From an uncultured Chloroflexota bacterium (GTDB lineage Bacteria; Chloroflexota; Anaerolineae; UBA4142; SHND01), in assembly GCA_937870825.1 (NCBI GenBank), contig CALMZO010000218.1:1-64000 (forward strand): 64,000 nucleotides of DNA. The letters run 5' to 3'. Under the pieces are notes generated by a model that did not search any database, had not been told where the DNA came from, and worked only from the letters and a program-made list of their open reading frames with translations. The stretch's first letter is position 1, and every line of letters starts with the position of its first letter. The position numbers were made by a program, and so were the translations under genes. This document shows, one piece after another, positions 7,724 through 15,768 of this stretch.

Positions 7724-9151
7724 ATGAATCAAGCTCAGGGGTATCTCCCCGTTCTCCGCAACCCCAATTTTTTGAAACTATGGATTGCGCAAATTTTGTC
7801 GTTGATGGGGTTGCAAAGTCTGCTCCTCCTCGCCGTCATCCTCATTGAAGAGGTCACAAATTCCGGTATCCAAACAGCGGGAGCAATTGTGGCGTTCAGT
7901 TTGCCCGCCGTCATCTTTGGACCGATTGCGGGCGTTGTCCTCGACCGCGTTTCTAAAAAAACCATCCTCGTCGTTTCCAACGCGGCACGCGTTCTAAGTC
8001 AAGCGCTGCTCGCCTCGCTCGCGTATCTCGGTTTGAATAACGCCATGCACCCCGCCTTGTTCGTCGGCTTGGTCTATCTCACGATTTTTATCACCTCCGC
8101 CGTCGGGCAATTTTTTGCGCCCGCCGAAGGCGCGACGATGCCGCTGATTGTCAAGCGCAAAGAATTGTTTGCCGCCAATTCCTTGTTCACGCTGACGATT
8201 GTGGCGATTCAAATTCTCGCGTTGATTTTGTACGTGCCCATCAGCGTCAAAACATTCGGCATCTTGGGCGCGTTCGTTTCGCTCGCCGTGTTTTATCTCG
8301 CCGCCACGTTTCTGTTGATGCTCTTGCCGCGCGATGAGGTTGTCGCGCGCGCAACACAAAACGGCGAGTCGCCGCTTCAACGCGGCTGGCGCGAAATTGG
8401 CGAGGGCTGGAGATTCACGCTCGAACATCAACGCGTCCTCATTGCAATTTTGCAATTCTCGCTCGTCTTTACCATCGTCTCGGTGCTGGGTGAAATCGCG
8501 CCGGGGTACGCGAATCGCGTGTTGGGTTTGGCGACGGAAGACGCGGTGTTTGTGTTTTCGCCCGCGGGCATCGGCATCGTGTTGGCAAGTTTGTTCGTCG
8601 TGCGCTTTGGACAAAATTTACCGCGCTATGTGTTGCCGATTGCGGGAATGTTTGTGATGGGCGCGGGCTTGATTGGTTTGGGCATCATCGGGCTGTTTGG
8701 CGAACACGCGTTGAATACGCAATTTCAATTTTTGGGCTTTACGTTGAATGTGACGTACATCGTCGGCATCGCCGCGCCACTATTGGGAATCGGCATCGCG
8801 CTCGTCCTCATTCCCGCGCAAACGGCGGTGCAAGAAGGCGCGACGGATGAAATTCGCGGGCGCGTTCTCACCGTGCAATTGACGTTGGCAAATGGCTTGA
8901 GCATTCCGCTGCTTGTTGCGGCGGGTGGACTCTCGGACGTGTTCGGCATTCCAGAAATCGTCATCACACTCGGCGCGATTTTATTTCCCCTCGCGCTGTT
9001 CAATTGGCTCTATGTGCGCCGCTTTCCGCCCCCCCCCCCATCCGCGCAACTGCATTCGCAGCCCATCCCCCTCGCGGGCGAAACGACGGCGAGGGTGGAA
9101 GAGGCAAACGAGTTGTCACCTTCACAAACGCGTGTGAAAGCTGAAAGTTAA
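7724..9151 (+). CDS. MFS transporter
   Basis: This 475-residue protein has 12 predicted membrane helices and the MFS signature region GVVLDRVSKKTILVVSN in the loop between helices 2 and 3. It resembles the MFS_3/enterobactin-exporter-like and permease-type members that export drugs or small metabolites. No substrate can be deduced. The C-terminal cytoplasmic tail contains an 11-base C tract (9029-9039) read as five prolines; a slip there would only change the last 35 or so residues. The stop codon lies within the left arm of a heptamer hairpin. Confidence 0.88.
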   Translation: MNQAQGYLPVLRNPNFLKLWIAQILSLMGLQSLLLLAVILIEEVTNSGIQTAGAIVAFSLPAVIFGPIAGVVLDRVSKKTILVVSNAARVLSQALLASLAYLGLNNAMHPALFVGLVYLTIFITSAVGQFFAPAEGATMPLIVKRKELFAANSLFTLTIVAIQILALILYVPISVKTFGILGAFVSLAVFYLAATFLLMLLPRDEVVARATQNGESPLQRGWREIGEGWRFTLEHQRVLIAILQFSLVFTIVSVLGEIAPGYANRVLGLATEDAVFVFSPAGIGIVLASLFVVRFGQNLPRYVLPIAGMFVMGAGLIGLGIIGLFGEHALNTQFQFLGFTLNVTYIVGIAAPLLGIGIALVLIPAQTAVQEGATDEIRGRVLTVQLTLANGLSIPLLVAAGGLSDVFGIPEIVITLGAILFPLALFNWLYVRRFPPPPPSAQLHSQPIPLAGETTARVEEANELSPSQTRVKAES

Positions 9152-9210
9152 AAGTTCAAAGCGAAAAGTTTCACCTTTGCTTTTCGCTTTGAACTTTGAA
9201 CTTTTTACTT
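9133..9210. repeat. Heptamer hairpin between the MFS stop and the next gene's start
   Basis: Units TTAAAAG, TTCAAAG, CGAAAAG in the left arm are matched by inverted copies on the right. A perfect 18-bp stem (9151-9168 with 9180-9197) has an 11-base loop. The MFS TAA stop is in the left arm and the TTG start of the glycosyltransferase follows the right arm. Confidence 0.8.
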
Positions 9211-9215
9211 GGTCC

Positions 9216-10352
9216 TTGCGTCGCATCCTCATCTTTTTCTCTGACACGGGCGGCGGACATCGCGCGGCGGCGAATGCGTTGCGCGATGCGTTTTATTTCG
9301 CGTTTCCCGGTCAATTTGAAATCACCTTCGTTGACGGGTTCAAGGAATGTGCGCCGTTCCCGTTCAATCACATTCCCGACACGTACTTTCCGTTGACGGC
9401 GTACGCGCCGTGGCTCTGGGGCGCGTTGTTTCACTCCAGCAATTCGCGCGTGTCGCTGCCGCTTTCCGCGTCGTTCGACGATTTTATTTTGCGCCGCGGC
9501 TGTGCGCGCGCGATTCGTCAGCACAGACCCGACCTCGTTATCAGCGTGCATCCGCTCATCAATCGCGCGGCGTGCAACGCGCTCAAAGACCTGAATCCCG
9601 ACGCGCCGTTTGTAACCGTCGTCACCGATTTGTTCGACGCGCACGGCTTGTGGTTTTCCGCCGCGGCGGATGTGGTGATTGTGCCGACACAGGGCGCATA
9701 CGAACGCGGCATCCGGTGGAAATTTCCGCGCGAAAAAATGCGCGTCATCGGTCAACCGATTTCGCTCAAGTTTGCGACAAGCGATTCGCCAAACGCAGTA
9801 CACGAATCGCAAAGCGAGCTGCGCGCGCGCTTGAATTTGCGGCAAGACCTTTTCACAATTCTGCTGGTGGGAGGGGGGGAAGGCATGGGACCGTTGCGCG
9901 CAATTGCGCGCGCAATCGACCACGCGAATTTCCCCATTCAACTCGCCATCATTGCAGGACGCAACGCCAAGTTATTGAAACAATTGCAAAAATTGCCGTG
10001 GCGCGTGCCGGTGAATTTGCAGGGCTTTGTAAGCAATATGCCGGACTGGATGCGCGCGAGCGATTTGGTCATTACCAAAGCGGGACCCGGAACGATTATG
10101 GAAACGCTGGCGGCAGGCAAGCCGATGATTCTAAGCGGGTACTTGCGCGGGCAAGAAGAGGGCAACGTGAAATTTGTGGAGGAAGAAGGCGTCGGCGTTT
10201 TGCGGTCAACACCCCACGCGATTGTGACGCAGCTGCGCGCGTGGTTCGACGGCGAACGTTCGCAATTGACGCAGATGCAAGGCAATGCAAAACGCGCCGC
10301 GCGTCCGAACGCGGCGGTGGAAATTGCGCGAGAGATTGTAAAATTACTTTGA
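9216..10352 (+). CDS. MGDG-synthase-like glycosyltransferase (GT28 type)
   Basis: This 378-residue protein has the N-terminal MGDG-synthase motif FSDTGGGHRAAANAL and the C-terminal GT-B nucleotide-sugar site ITKAGPGTIMETLAAGKP. Family members transfer galactose or glucose to diacylglycerol at the membrane face; bacterial relatives make glycolipids. A TTG at 9216 (MRRILIFFSDTGGG) is the preferred start because sequence further upstream is the translated right arm of a repeat hairpin. The exact sugar and lipid acceptor are unknown. Its neighbour upstream is a transporter, downstream a pair of small membrane proteins. Confidence 0.87.
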   Translation: MRRILIFFSDTGGGHRAAANALRDAFYFAFPGQFEITFVDGFKECAPFPFNHIPDTYFPLTAYAPWLWGALFHSSNSRVSLPLSASFDDFILRRGCARAIRQHRPDLVISVHPLINRAACNALKDLNPDAPFVTVVTDLFDAHGLWFSAAADVVIVPTQGAYERGIRWKFPREKMRVIGQPISLKFATSDSPNAVHESQSELRARLNLRQDLFTILLVGGGEGMGPLRAIARAIDHANFPIQLAIIAGRNAKLLKQLQKLPWRVPVNLQGFVSNMPDWMRASDLVITKAGPGTIMETLAAGKPMILSGYLRGQEEGNVKFVEEEGVGVLRSTPHAIVTQLRAWFDGERSQLTQMQGNAKRAARPNAAVEIAREIVKLL

Positions 10353-10384
10353 GAAAAGCTTGCCTCGCCCAAAGCCAAGTAGTG

Positions 10385-10433
10385 TATAATCCTGAGCGAA
10401 TGTGCGAAATTGGATTAAATTGTGGGCTAAAAT
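10385..10433 (+). promoter_or_regulatory. Two candidate -10 elements before the small membrane protein pair
   Basis: TATAAT at 10385-10390 and TAAAAT at 10428-10433 lie upstream of the ATG at 10440. The second ends 6 bases before the start codon. A 15-codon frame (ATG at 10400, MCEIGLNCGLKSWHA) lies between them and ends at 10447, overlapping the downstream start by 8 bases. Confidence 0.45.
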
Positions 10434-10439
10434 CTTGGC

Positions 10440-10679
10440 ATGCGTAAAGTACTCTTGATTCCTGTATTAGTTGGCGTGGTTGCGGCACTTTTGGCGATTT
10501 TGCTGTCGCTATTTGGGGTCATTACAAACCCGAATGCGACGCGGCTAACGTTGCGTTCATTTCTTGTCATTATTGTAATCGCGGGTGGCGCGTGGTGTTT
10601 GATTGGATGGGCAATTTCGATGATACTAACTGTTATCGTACTTGGTACTCGCAGACTCATAAAAAGTTTCAGGAATTGA
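10440..10679 (+). CDS. Small two-helix membrane protein, paralogue of the next gene
   Basis: This 79-residue protein has two hydrophobic helices separated by a conserved loop, FGVITNPNATRLTLRSFLV, and a basic C-terminal tail. The following gene encodes a clear paralogue sharing GVVAALLAI/GVIAALIAI, TNPNAT and the RSFL segment, so the pair arose by tandem duplication. I do not recognise a named family. The 3-base spacing to the next gene points to cotranscription. Confidence 0.72.
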   Translation: MRKVLLIPVLVGVVAALLAILLSLFGVITNPNATRLTLRSFLVIIVIAGGAWCLIGWAISMILTVIVLGTRRLIKSFRN

Positions 10680-10682
10680 CGT

Positions 10683-10952
10683 ATGGCAAACGAAACCCAA
10701 TCCGCAGCGCCTGCTGCCTCGAATGATTTTGTCTATCGCGCGCGGCAAATTTTGCGCGGACCCGTTCTCGTCGGCGTCATCGCTGCCCTCATTGCAATAG
10801 TCCTTTCACTGTACGGCATGTTGACCAATCCCAACGCGACGCCATTGACCGTTCGCTCGTTTCTCCTCGTCGTCCTCATCGCGGGCGGTTCCTGGGGCTT
10901 GATTGCGTGGGCGATTGCAACGGCGGCAGTGGAAGCGGGAAAGGACGAATGA
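10683..10952 (+). CDS. Small two-helix membrane protein, tandem paralogue
   Basis: This 89-residue protein has an added N-terminal polar segment (about 28 residues, Ala/Ser-rich), then two helices with the shared core GPVLVGVIAALIAIVLSL, TNPNATPLTVRSFLLV and WGLIAWAIA, and a short acidic tail. Its TGA stop is immediately followed by the left arm of a heptamer repeat. Function unknown. It may act as a hetero-oligomer with its neighbour, which is inference only. Confidence 0.72.
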   Translation: MANETQSAAPAASNDFVYRARQILRGPVLVGVIAALIAIVLSLYGMLTNPNATPLTVRSFLLVVLIAGGSWGLIAWAIATAAVEAGKDE

Positions 10953-11040
10953 ATTTTGAATTGCGAATTGCGGATTGCGAATTGCTGAACGCAATGCCTT
11001 TCTCATTTCGCAATTGGCAATTTCAATTTCGCAATTTTTC
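10953..11040. repeat. Heptamer inverted repeat between a TGA stop and an ATG start (no cargo)
   Basis: The left arm begins right after the stop of the small membrane protein (TGAATTTTGAATTGCGAATT...) with units GAATTGC, GAATTGC, GGATTGC, GAATTGC. The right arm holds inverted units (CGCAATT, GGCAATT, TCAATTT, CGCAATT) and ends one to a few bases before the ATG at 11041. The same arms flank the four-helix-bundle gene at 46.2-46.7 kb. Confidence 0.75.
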
Positions 11041-13551
11041 ATGAAAGCCGTCATCATGGCAGGGGGTGAAGGTTCGCGGCTGCGTCCGCTGACTTTGCAT
11101 CGCCCCAAGCCGATGATTCCCCTCGTCAACCGCGTCGTCGCCGCGCACATTGCCGATTTACTCCGCCGGAATCAATTCACCGAAATCATTGCCACACTCC
11201 AATATCGCGCCGAAGACATTCAAAATTATTTTGGCGACGGGCACGGCTTTGGCGTCAACGTGCAGTATTCGGTCGAACCGCGCCCGCTCGGCACCGCAGG
11301 TTCCGTAAAATACGCGGCGTCCGTACTTGGCACGGATGAACCGTTCCTCGTTATCAGTGGTGACGCGCTCACCGATTTTAACCTTCAAGAGATTCTCGCG
11401 TTTCATAAACGCGTCGGCGCACTCGCCACGCTCACCCTCACACGCGTTCCCAATCCACTCGAATACGGCGTCATTACGTTGGACGGCGAAGGACGCATCG
11501 AAGCATTCATCGAAAAACCTTCGTGGGGTGAGGTGAATTCCGATACCGTCAACACGGGCATTTATGTTTTGTCGCCGGAACTGTTGGAGGAAATTGAACC
11601 GGACGCGTCGGTAGATTTTTCGCGCGATGTGTTTCCAAAATTATTGGCGCGCGGCGCGCCGTTGTACGGTTACGTCGCGGATGGTTATTGGGCGGATATT
11701 GGCACGTTTGAAGAGTACCACAAGGCGAGCGCCGATGTTTTGACGCGCAAAGTGGATGTCGGAAAAATCGGCGACGAATGGCGTAAGGGCATTTACGTTG
11801 AAGAGGATGTGGAAATCGCGGACGATGCAGAATTGTATGCGCCGATTTTTATCGGACACGGCGCGCGCATTCGCAGCGGCGCGGTGATTCACGGACCGTC
11901 GGTGATTCGTGCAAACGCGATTGTAGACAATCGCGCGCACATTGACCGCAGTATCGTCTGGCAAAATGTTTATATCGGGCAAGCGGTGGAATTGCGCGGC
12001 GCGATTATTGGAACGCGTGCCAGCGTGGGCGCGCGCGCGGTGATTTTTGAAGGCGCGGTGTTGGGCGACCAAGTGAATGTAGGCGAAGGCGCGGTGATTC
12101 ATCCGAACGTCAAAGTGTGGCCCCAAAAACGCGTCGAAGCGGGCGCGACGCTGCGTTCGTCATTGATTTGGGGTTCGCAAGCGCGGCGCACCTTGTTTGG
12201 ACGCTACGGTGTGACCGGCTTGGTGAATGTTGACCTCACGCCCGAATTTGCGGCGCGCCTCGGCGCGGCGTTCGGCGCGACGCTGGCGAAAAAACAAACC
12301 GTCATCATCAATCGCGACCCGCATCGCAGCCCGCGCATGATTAAACGTGCGGTCATTGCGGGACTGCCGTCGGCGGGCATTGATGTGGTGGACATCAAGA
12401 TGAATCCGATTCCGGTGGCGCGTTATTTTACGCGCGTGATGAATGCGGGGGGGGGAATTCATGTGCGGCTTTCACCGTACGACCCGCGCACGGTGGACGT
12501 GCGTTTCTTTGCGCGGACAGGTTTGAATCTTTCCAAAGCGACGGAACGCGCGATTGAAAATGTTTTCTTTCGCGAAGATTTTCGCCGCGTCTACATGGAC
12601 GAAATCGGACGCATCGAAGAAACGGACGGCGCGGCGGAAAAACGCTACGCGGACGATTTCATCAAGACCCTTAATGGGGATGCCATTACGGACGCGCATT
12701 TTCAAATTGTTGTGGACTATGCAAATGGACCCGCGTCTTCCCTATTGCCCTCCTTGCTCACGCGACTCGGCGTGGATGTCGTCGCGTTGAACGAACGGAT
12801 GGACGAGACGAAAATTTCGTTGGAGCAGCAAGAATTTCAACGCGCGCTCGACCGTTTGGGCGCCATTACATCCGCCGTCGGCGCGCAGCTCGGCGTGCGC
12901 ATTGATGTGGGGGGCGAGCGTATTTGGCTCGTGGACCACAAGGGCAGCAAAATTTCCGGTGGGATGGCAGCGGCAGTATTGACCGATTTGTTACTGCGCT
13001 CAAACGATTCACATGGCGGCACCATCGCGATGCCGTTGAATCTGCCCAATCTTTTTGAACCGCTCGCGGAAAAATATGGCGCGCGCATCGTGCGGGTAAA
13101 AAATGACCATCAGGCGCTGATGGAAGCGGCGCAGGTGCCGAATGTGCAGTTGGCGCTGAGCGGCGGCGGCGATTTTATTTTTCCCGCGTTTCAACCGGCA
13201 GTGGACGGTTTGATGGCAATCGTGAAATTGTTGGAACTGCTGGCGATTCATAAAACAACCCTGCTCGACGTGGCGCGCGGCTTGCCGGTGTTTCACGTCG
13301 CGCAGCGGCGCGTGTATTGCGCGTGGGAACACAAAGGCACCGTCCTGCGCGTGTTGAACGAACAGAATCACAATCGCATCATCAGCAATACCGACGGCGT
13401 CAAATTGCGTTTGACGGCGAACGAATGGGTGCTGATTTCGCCCGACCCCGACGCGCCGTTTTTTCATATTCACGCCGAAGGCGCGACACGCGAAAACGCC
13501 AACGCACACGCCGACCGCTACGCGCGGATTGTCGAGGGATTGAGAACGTGA
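11041..13551 (+). CDS. Mannose-1-phosphate guanylyltransferase fused to a phosphomannomutase-like domain
   Basis: This 836-residue protein has an N-terminal nucleotidyltransferase domain (MAGGEGSRLRPLT, residues 1-235), a left-handed beta-helix of hexapeptide repeats (about 245-370), and a C-terminal alpha-D-phosphohexomutase-like region. Such fusions occur in Chloroflexota, cyanobacteria and actinobacteria and are annotated as GDP-mannose pyrophosphorylases. In the mutase part the usual TASHNP phosphoserine loop is replaced by HVRLSPYDPR, and the DGDGDR metal loop by DVGGERIWLVD, so this part is unlikely to be an active mutase. A 9-base G tract (12447-12455) lies in the mutase-like part. The ATG at 11041 follows a repeat arm. 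The stop overlaps the next gene's GTG start (GTGA). Confidence 0.87.
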   Translation: MKAVIMAGGEGSRLRPLTLHRPKPMIPLVNRVVAAHIADLLRRNQFTEIIATLQYRAEDIQNYFGDGHGFGVNVQYSVEPRPLGTAGSVKYAASVLGTDEPFLVISGDALTDFNLQEILAFHKRVGALATLTLTRVPNPLEYGVITLDGEGRIEAFIEKPSWGEVNSDTVNTGIYVLSPELLEEIEPDASVDFSRDVFPKLLARGAPLYGYVADGYWADIGTFEEYHKASADVLTRKVDVGKIGDEWRKGIYVEEDVEIADDAELYAPIFIGHGARIRSGAVIHGPSVIRANAIVDNRAHIDRSIVWQNVYIGQAVELRGAIIGTRASVGARAVIFEGAVLGDQVNVGEGAVIHPNVKVWPQKRVEAGATLRSSLIWGSQARRTLFGRYGVTGLVNVDLTPEFAARLGAAFGATLAKKQTVIINRDPHRSPRMIKRAVIAGLPSAGIDVVDIKMNPIPVARYFTRVMNAGGGIHVRLSPYDPRTVDVRFFARTGLNLSKATERAIENVFFREDFRRVYMDEIGRIEETDGAAEKRYADDFIKTLNGDAITDAHFQIVVDYANGPASSLLPSLLTRLGVDVVALNERMDETKISLEQQEFQRALDRLGAITSAVGAQLGVRIDVGGERIWLVDHKGSKISGGMAAAVLTDLLLRSNDSHGGTIAMPLNLPNLFEPLAEKYGARIVRVKNDHQALMEAAQVPNVQLALSGGGDFIFPAFQPAVDGLMAIVKLLELLAIHKTTLLDVARGLPVFHVAQRRVYCAWEHKGTVLRVLNEQNHNRIISNTDGVKLRLTANEWVLISPDPDAPFFHIHAEGATRENANAHADRYARIVEGLRT

Positions 13552-14585
13552 CCGTTTCGGCAAGTGACATTGCCGACGCGCTGCGTTGGCTCTGGATTTT
13601 TTGCGGCGTCGTTTGGAGTGTGTATGCGTGGCTCCACCGCGTCGAGTACAGGCGCGCGCTGCTTGGCATCGTCGCGTTGTTTGTACTCGATTGGTTATTG
13701 CACGCGTTCGCCGATTTCGCGGAACAACCCAACTCGAACATCCCTTCCGATTTCGCGTTGTATTCGGTGATGATGCTGCTCGCAGGCATCGTCGGCTTGA
13801 GCGCGACGTGTTTGTACGCGCGTGGGCAAAAAATGAATGTGCTGCATGTGTTGGATGCCGCGTGGTTGTGCGTGCTGGTTGGCGGCATTGGGGGACGCGT
13901 CTATCAAGTGTGGACGAATTGGCACTTTTATTCCGAGAACAAGGATTTGATTTTAGAGTTGTCGCACGGCGGGTTTGGCATGCGCGGCGCGCTCGTGTTT
14001 GGATTCGTCGCGTTGTTTTTATTCGCGTTCATTACAAAAAATTCATTTTGGAAATTCGCGGACGCGTCGGTTATCGGTTTGTCGCTCGCACAAAGCATCG
14101 GGTGGTACGGCGCGGCATTGACGCACGCACACTATGGTATCGCGCTCGACCCTTCAGCAGGTTCAGGGCAAGTCCCCCCCCCCACAGGAATGTTTGCGCC
14201 GCTCGCACAAATCGTTCGCACTTTCGGTTATAATTTCGTTCAAGATTTGCCCGACGCGTACAATCTCATCGCGTTTCGGATTCCCGTGCAAATGATTGCT
14301 GCAATTTTCTTTTTTGCGTTGTTTCTCTTTTTGATTTTACGCGCCCGTGAACATTACGATGGCTCACGTTTCACGTTTTACGTTTTCGCTGCCTCGTTTG
14401 CCAATTTTGTTTTCGGTTTCTGGCGCGGCGACGAAACCCTGATGTGGAACGGCTTGCGCCTAGACCAATGGCTTGATTTGTTTTTTGTCATTATCGGAAT
14501 CGCGCTCGCGTTCGCACGTCACGCGTCCTTGCTCCAACGCGCGCGCGTCAAACATTTCCAGGAGAAAACCTTACAGCACGCATGA
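13548..14585 (+). CDS. Lgt-like polytopic membrane protein lacking the usual catalytic residues
   Basis: This 345-residue protein has about seven membrane helices and the overall pattern of prolipoprotein diacylglyceryl transferase: GGIGGRVYQVWTNW, then GGFGMRGALVFG, then a C-terminal FGFWRGDE...LDQW segment. In genuine Lgt the third-loop motif is GGxSFHGG and a GRxGNF motif follows; here they read GGFGMRGA and IGWYGA, so the His and the first essential Arg are absent. It may be a non-catalytic or retasked relative. The GTG start at 13548 overlaps the upstream stop. A palindrome insertion and a 10-base C tract (14174-14183) lie in a loop near residues 200-213. Confidence 0.6.
   Translation: MTVSASDIADALRWLWIFCGVVWSVYAWLHRVEYRRALLGIVALFVLDWLLHAFADFAEQPNSNIPSDFALYSVMMLLAGIVGLSATCLYARGQKMNVLHVLDAAWLCVLVGGIGGRVYQVWTNWHFYSENKDLILELSHGGFGMRGALVFGFVALFLFAFITKNSFWKFADASVIGLSLAQSIGWYGAALTHAHYGIALDPSAGSGQVPPPTGMFAPLAQIVRTFGYNFVQDLPDAYNLIAFRIPVQMIAAIFFFALFLFLILRAREHYDGSRFTFYVFAASFANFVFGFWRGDETLMWNGLRLDQWLDLFFVIIGIALAFARHASLLQRARVKHFQEKTLQHA
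14149..14171. repeat. REP-like palindrome inserted in the Lgt-like gene
   Basis: The motif CCTTCAGCAGGTTCAGGGCA forms a hairpin with stem CCTT.AGC.../...CAGGG and belongs to the widespread CCTTCGACAGGCTCAGG type. It is read in frame as DPSAGSGQ and sits directly before a 10-base C tract, in a loop between two membrane segments. Confidence 0.5.
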
Positions 14586-15724
14586 GTCGTCGTTCCCCAA
14601 TCCTTGTTACGAACCAAACTGCCTTTGACGAAATGTTCGCGCGGCTGCGCGCCGAGCCGCGCGTCGCGATTGATACCGAAGCGGATTCGTTGTATTCGTA
14701 TTATGAAAAAGTGTGCCTCATGCAGTTTTCGATTCCCCACCACGATTTCATTCTCGACACGCTTTCGTACAAAAATATCGAACCGCTCGGCGAAATTTTT
14801 GCCGACGCGCAGATTGAAAAAATATTTCACGCGTGCGAGTACGATATTCTTTCGCTCAAGCGCGATTACAATTTTTCGTTCGCCAATATTTTCGACACGA
14901 TGGTTGCCGCGCGCATTCTCGGCTGGAAGCAAGTCGGCTTGGGCAGCATCCTCGAACAACACTTTGGCGTGAAACTGGACAAACGGTTTCAACGCGCCGA
15001 TTGGGGCAAACGTCCCCTCGCGCCCGAACTCATCGAGTACGCGCGCGATGATACGCATTATCTTGTGCGCTTGCATAATTTGCAGTTGGCGGAATTGCAG
15101 CAGGTGAACCGCTTGAAGGAAGCGCGCGCGGAATTTGAACGCTTGACGCGCGTGAGTTGGAGCGAACGCGAATTTGACCCGAATCGGTACGCCACGCTCG
15201 AAGGCGCAAAAGAATTGGACCCCGTGAGTTTGGGCGCGCTGCGCGAATTGTACGGCTTGCGCGAAGAACTCGCGCGCAAACAAGACCGTCCCCCGTTCAA
15301 AATTTTGTCGAACCTCGCGCTTGTGCGCATTGCGCGCACGCAACCGCGCACGCTTGCCGAATTGTCCGCGCTCCCCGGCATCGGCGAATGGTTTGTTCGG
15401 CGTCATGGACGCGACGCCTTGCGCGCGGTCGAACGCGGGCAAACGCGTCCGCAGAAACATTTGCCCAAACCGCCGCGCGGCGAACCGCAGCTCAACGACA
15501 ATGCGTCGCGCGAACGGTACGCGAAATTAAAAGAGTGGCGCAAGCAGCGCGCCGAAGCGCGCGGCGTCGAAAGCGACGTGATTGTTTCCAACGATGCGTT
15601 GATTCAAGTTGCGCGCGCGTATCCAAAAACGTTAGAAGATTTGGAAACAATTCCCGAACTCGGCGAATGGAAAGCGCGCGAGTACGGCGAAGAGTTGTTG
15701 AGAGTGTTGAACGGGGGCAAGTGA
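14582..15724 (+). CDS. rnd: Ribonuclease D
   Basis: This 380-residue protein has an N-terminal DEDDy 3'-5' exonuclease domain: IDTEAD near residue 28, HACEYD near 88, and YARDDTHYL near 155. One or two HRDC domains follow (residues about 205-285 and 310-375, the second with IPELGEWKAREYGEEL). RNase D trims the 3' ends of tRNA precursors and other small RNAs. The ATG overlaps the stop of the Lgt-like gene (ATGA), so translation is probably coupled. A strong terminator follows the stop. Confidence 0.93.
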   Translation: MSRRSPILVTNQTAFDEMFARLRAEPRVAIDTEADSLYSYYEKVCLMQFSIPHHDFILDTLSYKNIEPLGEIFADAQIEKIFHACEYDILSLKRDYNFSFANIFDTMVAARILGWKQVGLGSILEQHFGVKLDKRFQRADWGKRPLAPELIEYARDDTHYLVRLHNLQLAELQQVNRLKEARAEFERLTRVSWSEREFDPNRYATLEGAKELDPVSLGALRELYGLREELARKQDRPPFKILSNLALVRIARTQPRTLAELSALPGIGEWFVRRHGRDALRAVERGQTRPQKHLPKPPRGEPQLNDNASRERYAKLKEWRKQRAEARGVESDVIVSNDALIQVARAYPKTLEDLETIPELGEWKAREYGEELLRVLNGGK

Positions 15725-15730
15725 TAACGA

Positions 15731-15758
15731 AAAATTCGTGGCGGTTGCCACGAATTTT
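15731..15758. terminator. Bidirectional terminator between rnd and dnaN
   Basis: A perfect 12-bp stem (AAAATTCGTGGC with GCCACGAATTTT) and a GGTT loop lie between the convergent rnd and dnaN genes, with runs of A before and T after, so it can end transcription from either side. Confidence 0.9.
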
Positions 15759-15768
15759 TTATTTCCAT

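Noticed and set aside
9029-9039. Frameshift in the MFS gene at the C tract
   Set aside because: The frame continues to a stop about 36 codons later with normal composition; the gene is intact as given.
13317-13547. Upstream extension of the Lgt-like gene
   Set aside because: The 77 extra codons overlap the GDP-mannose enzyme in another frame and are Arg-rich; the GTGA overlap at 13548 gives the natural start.
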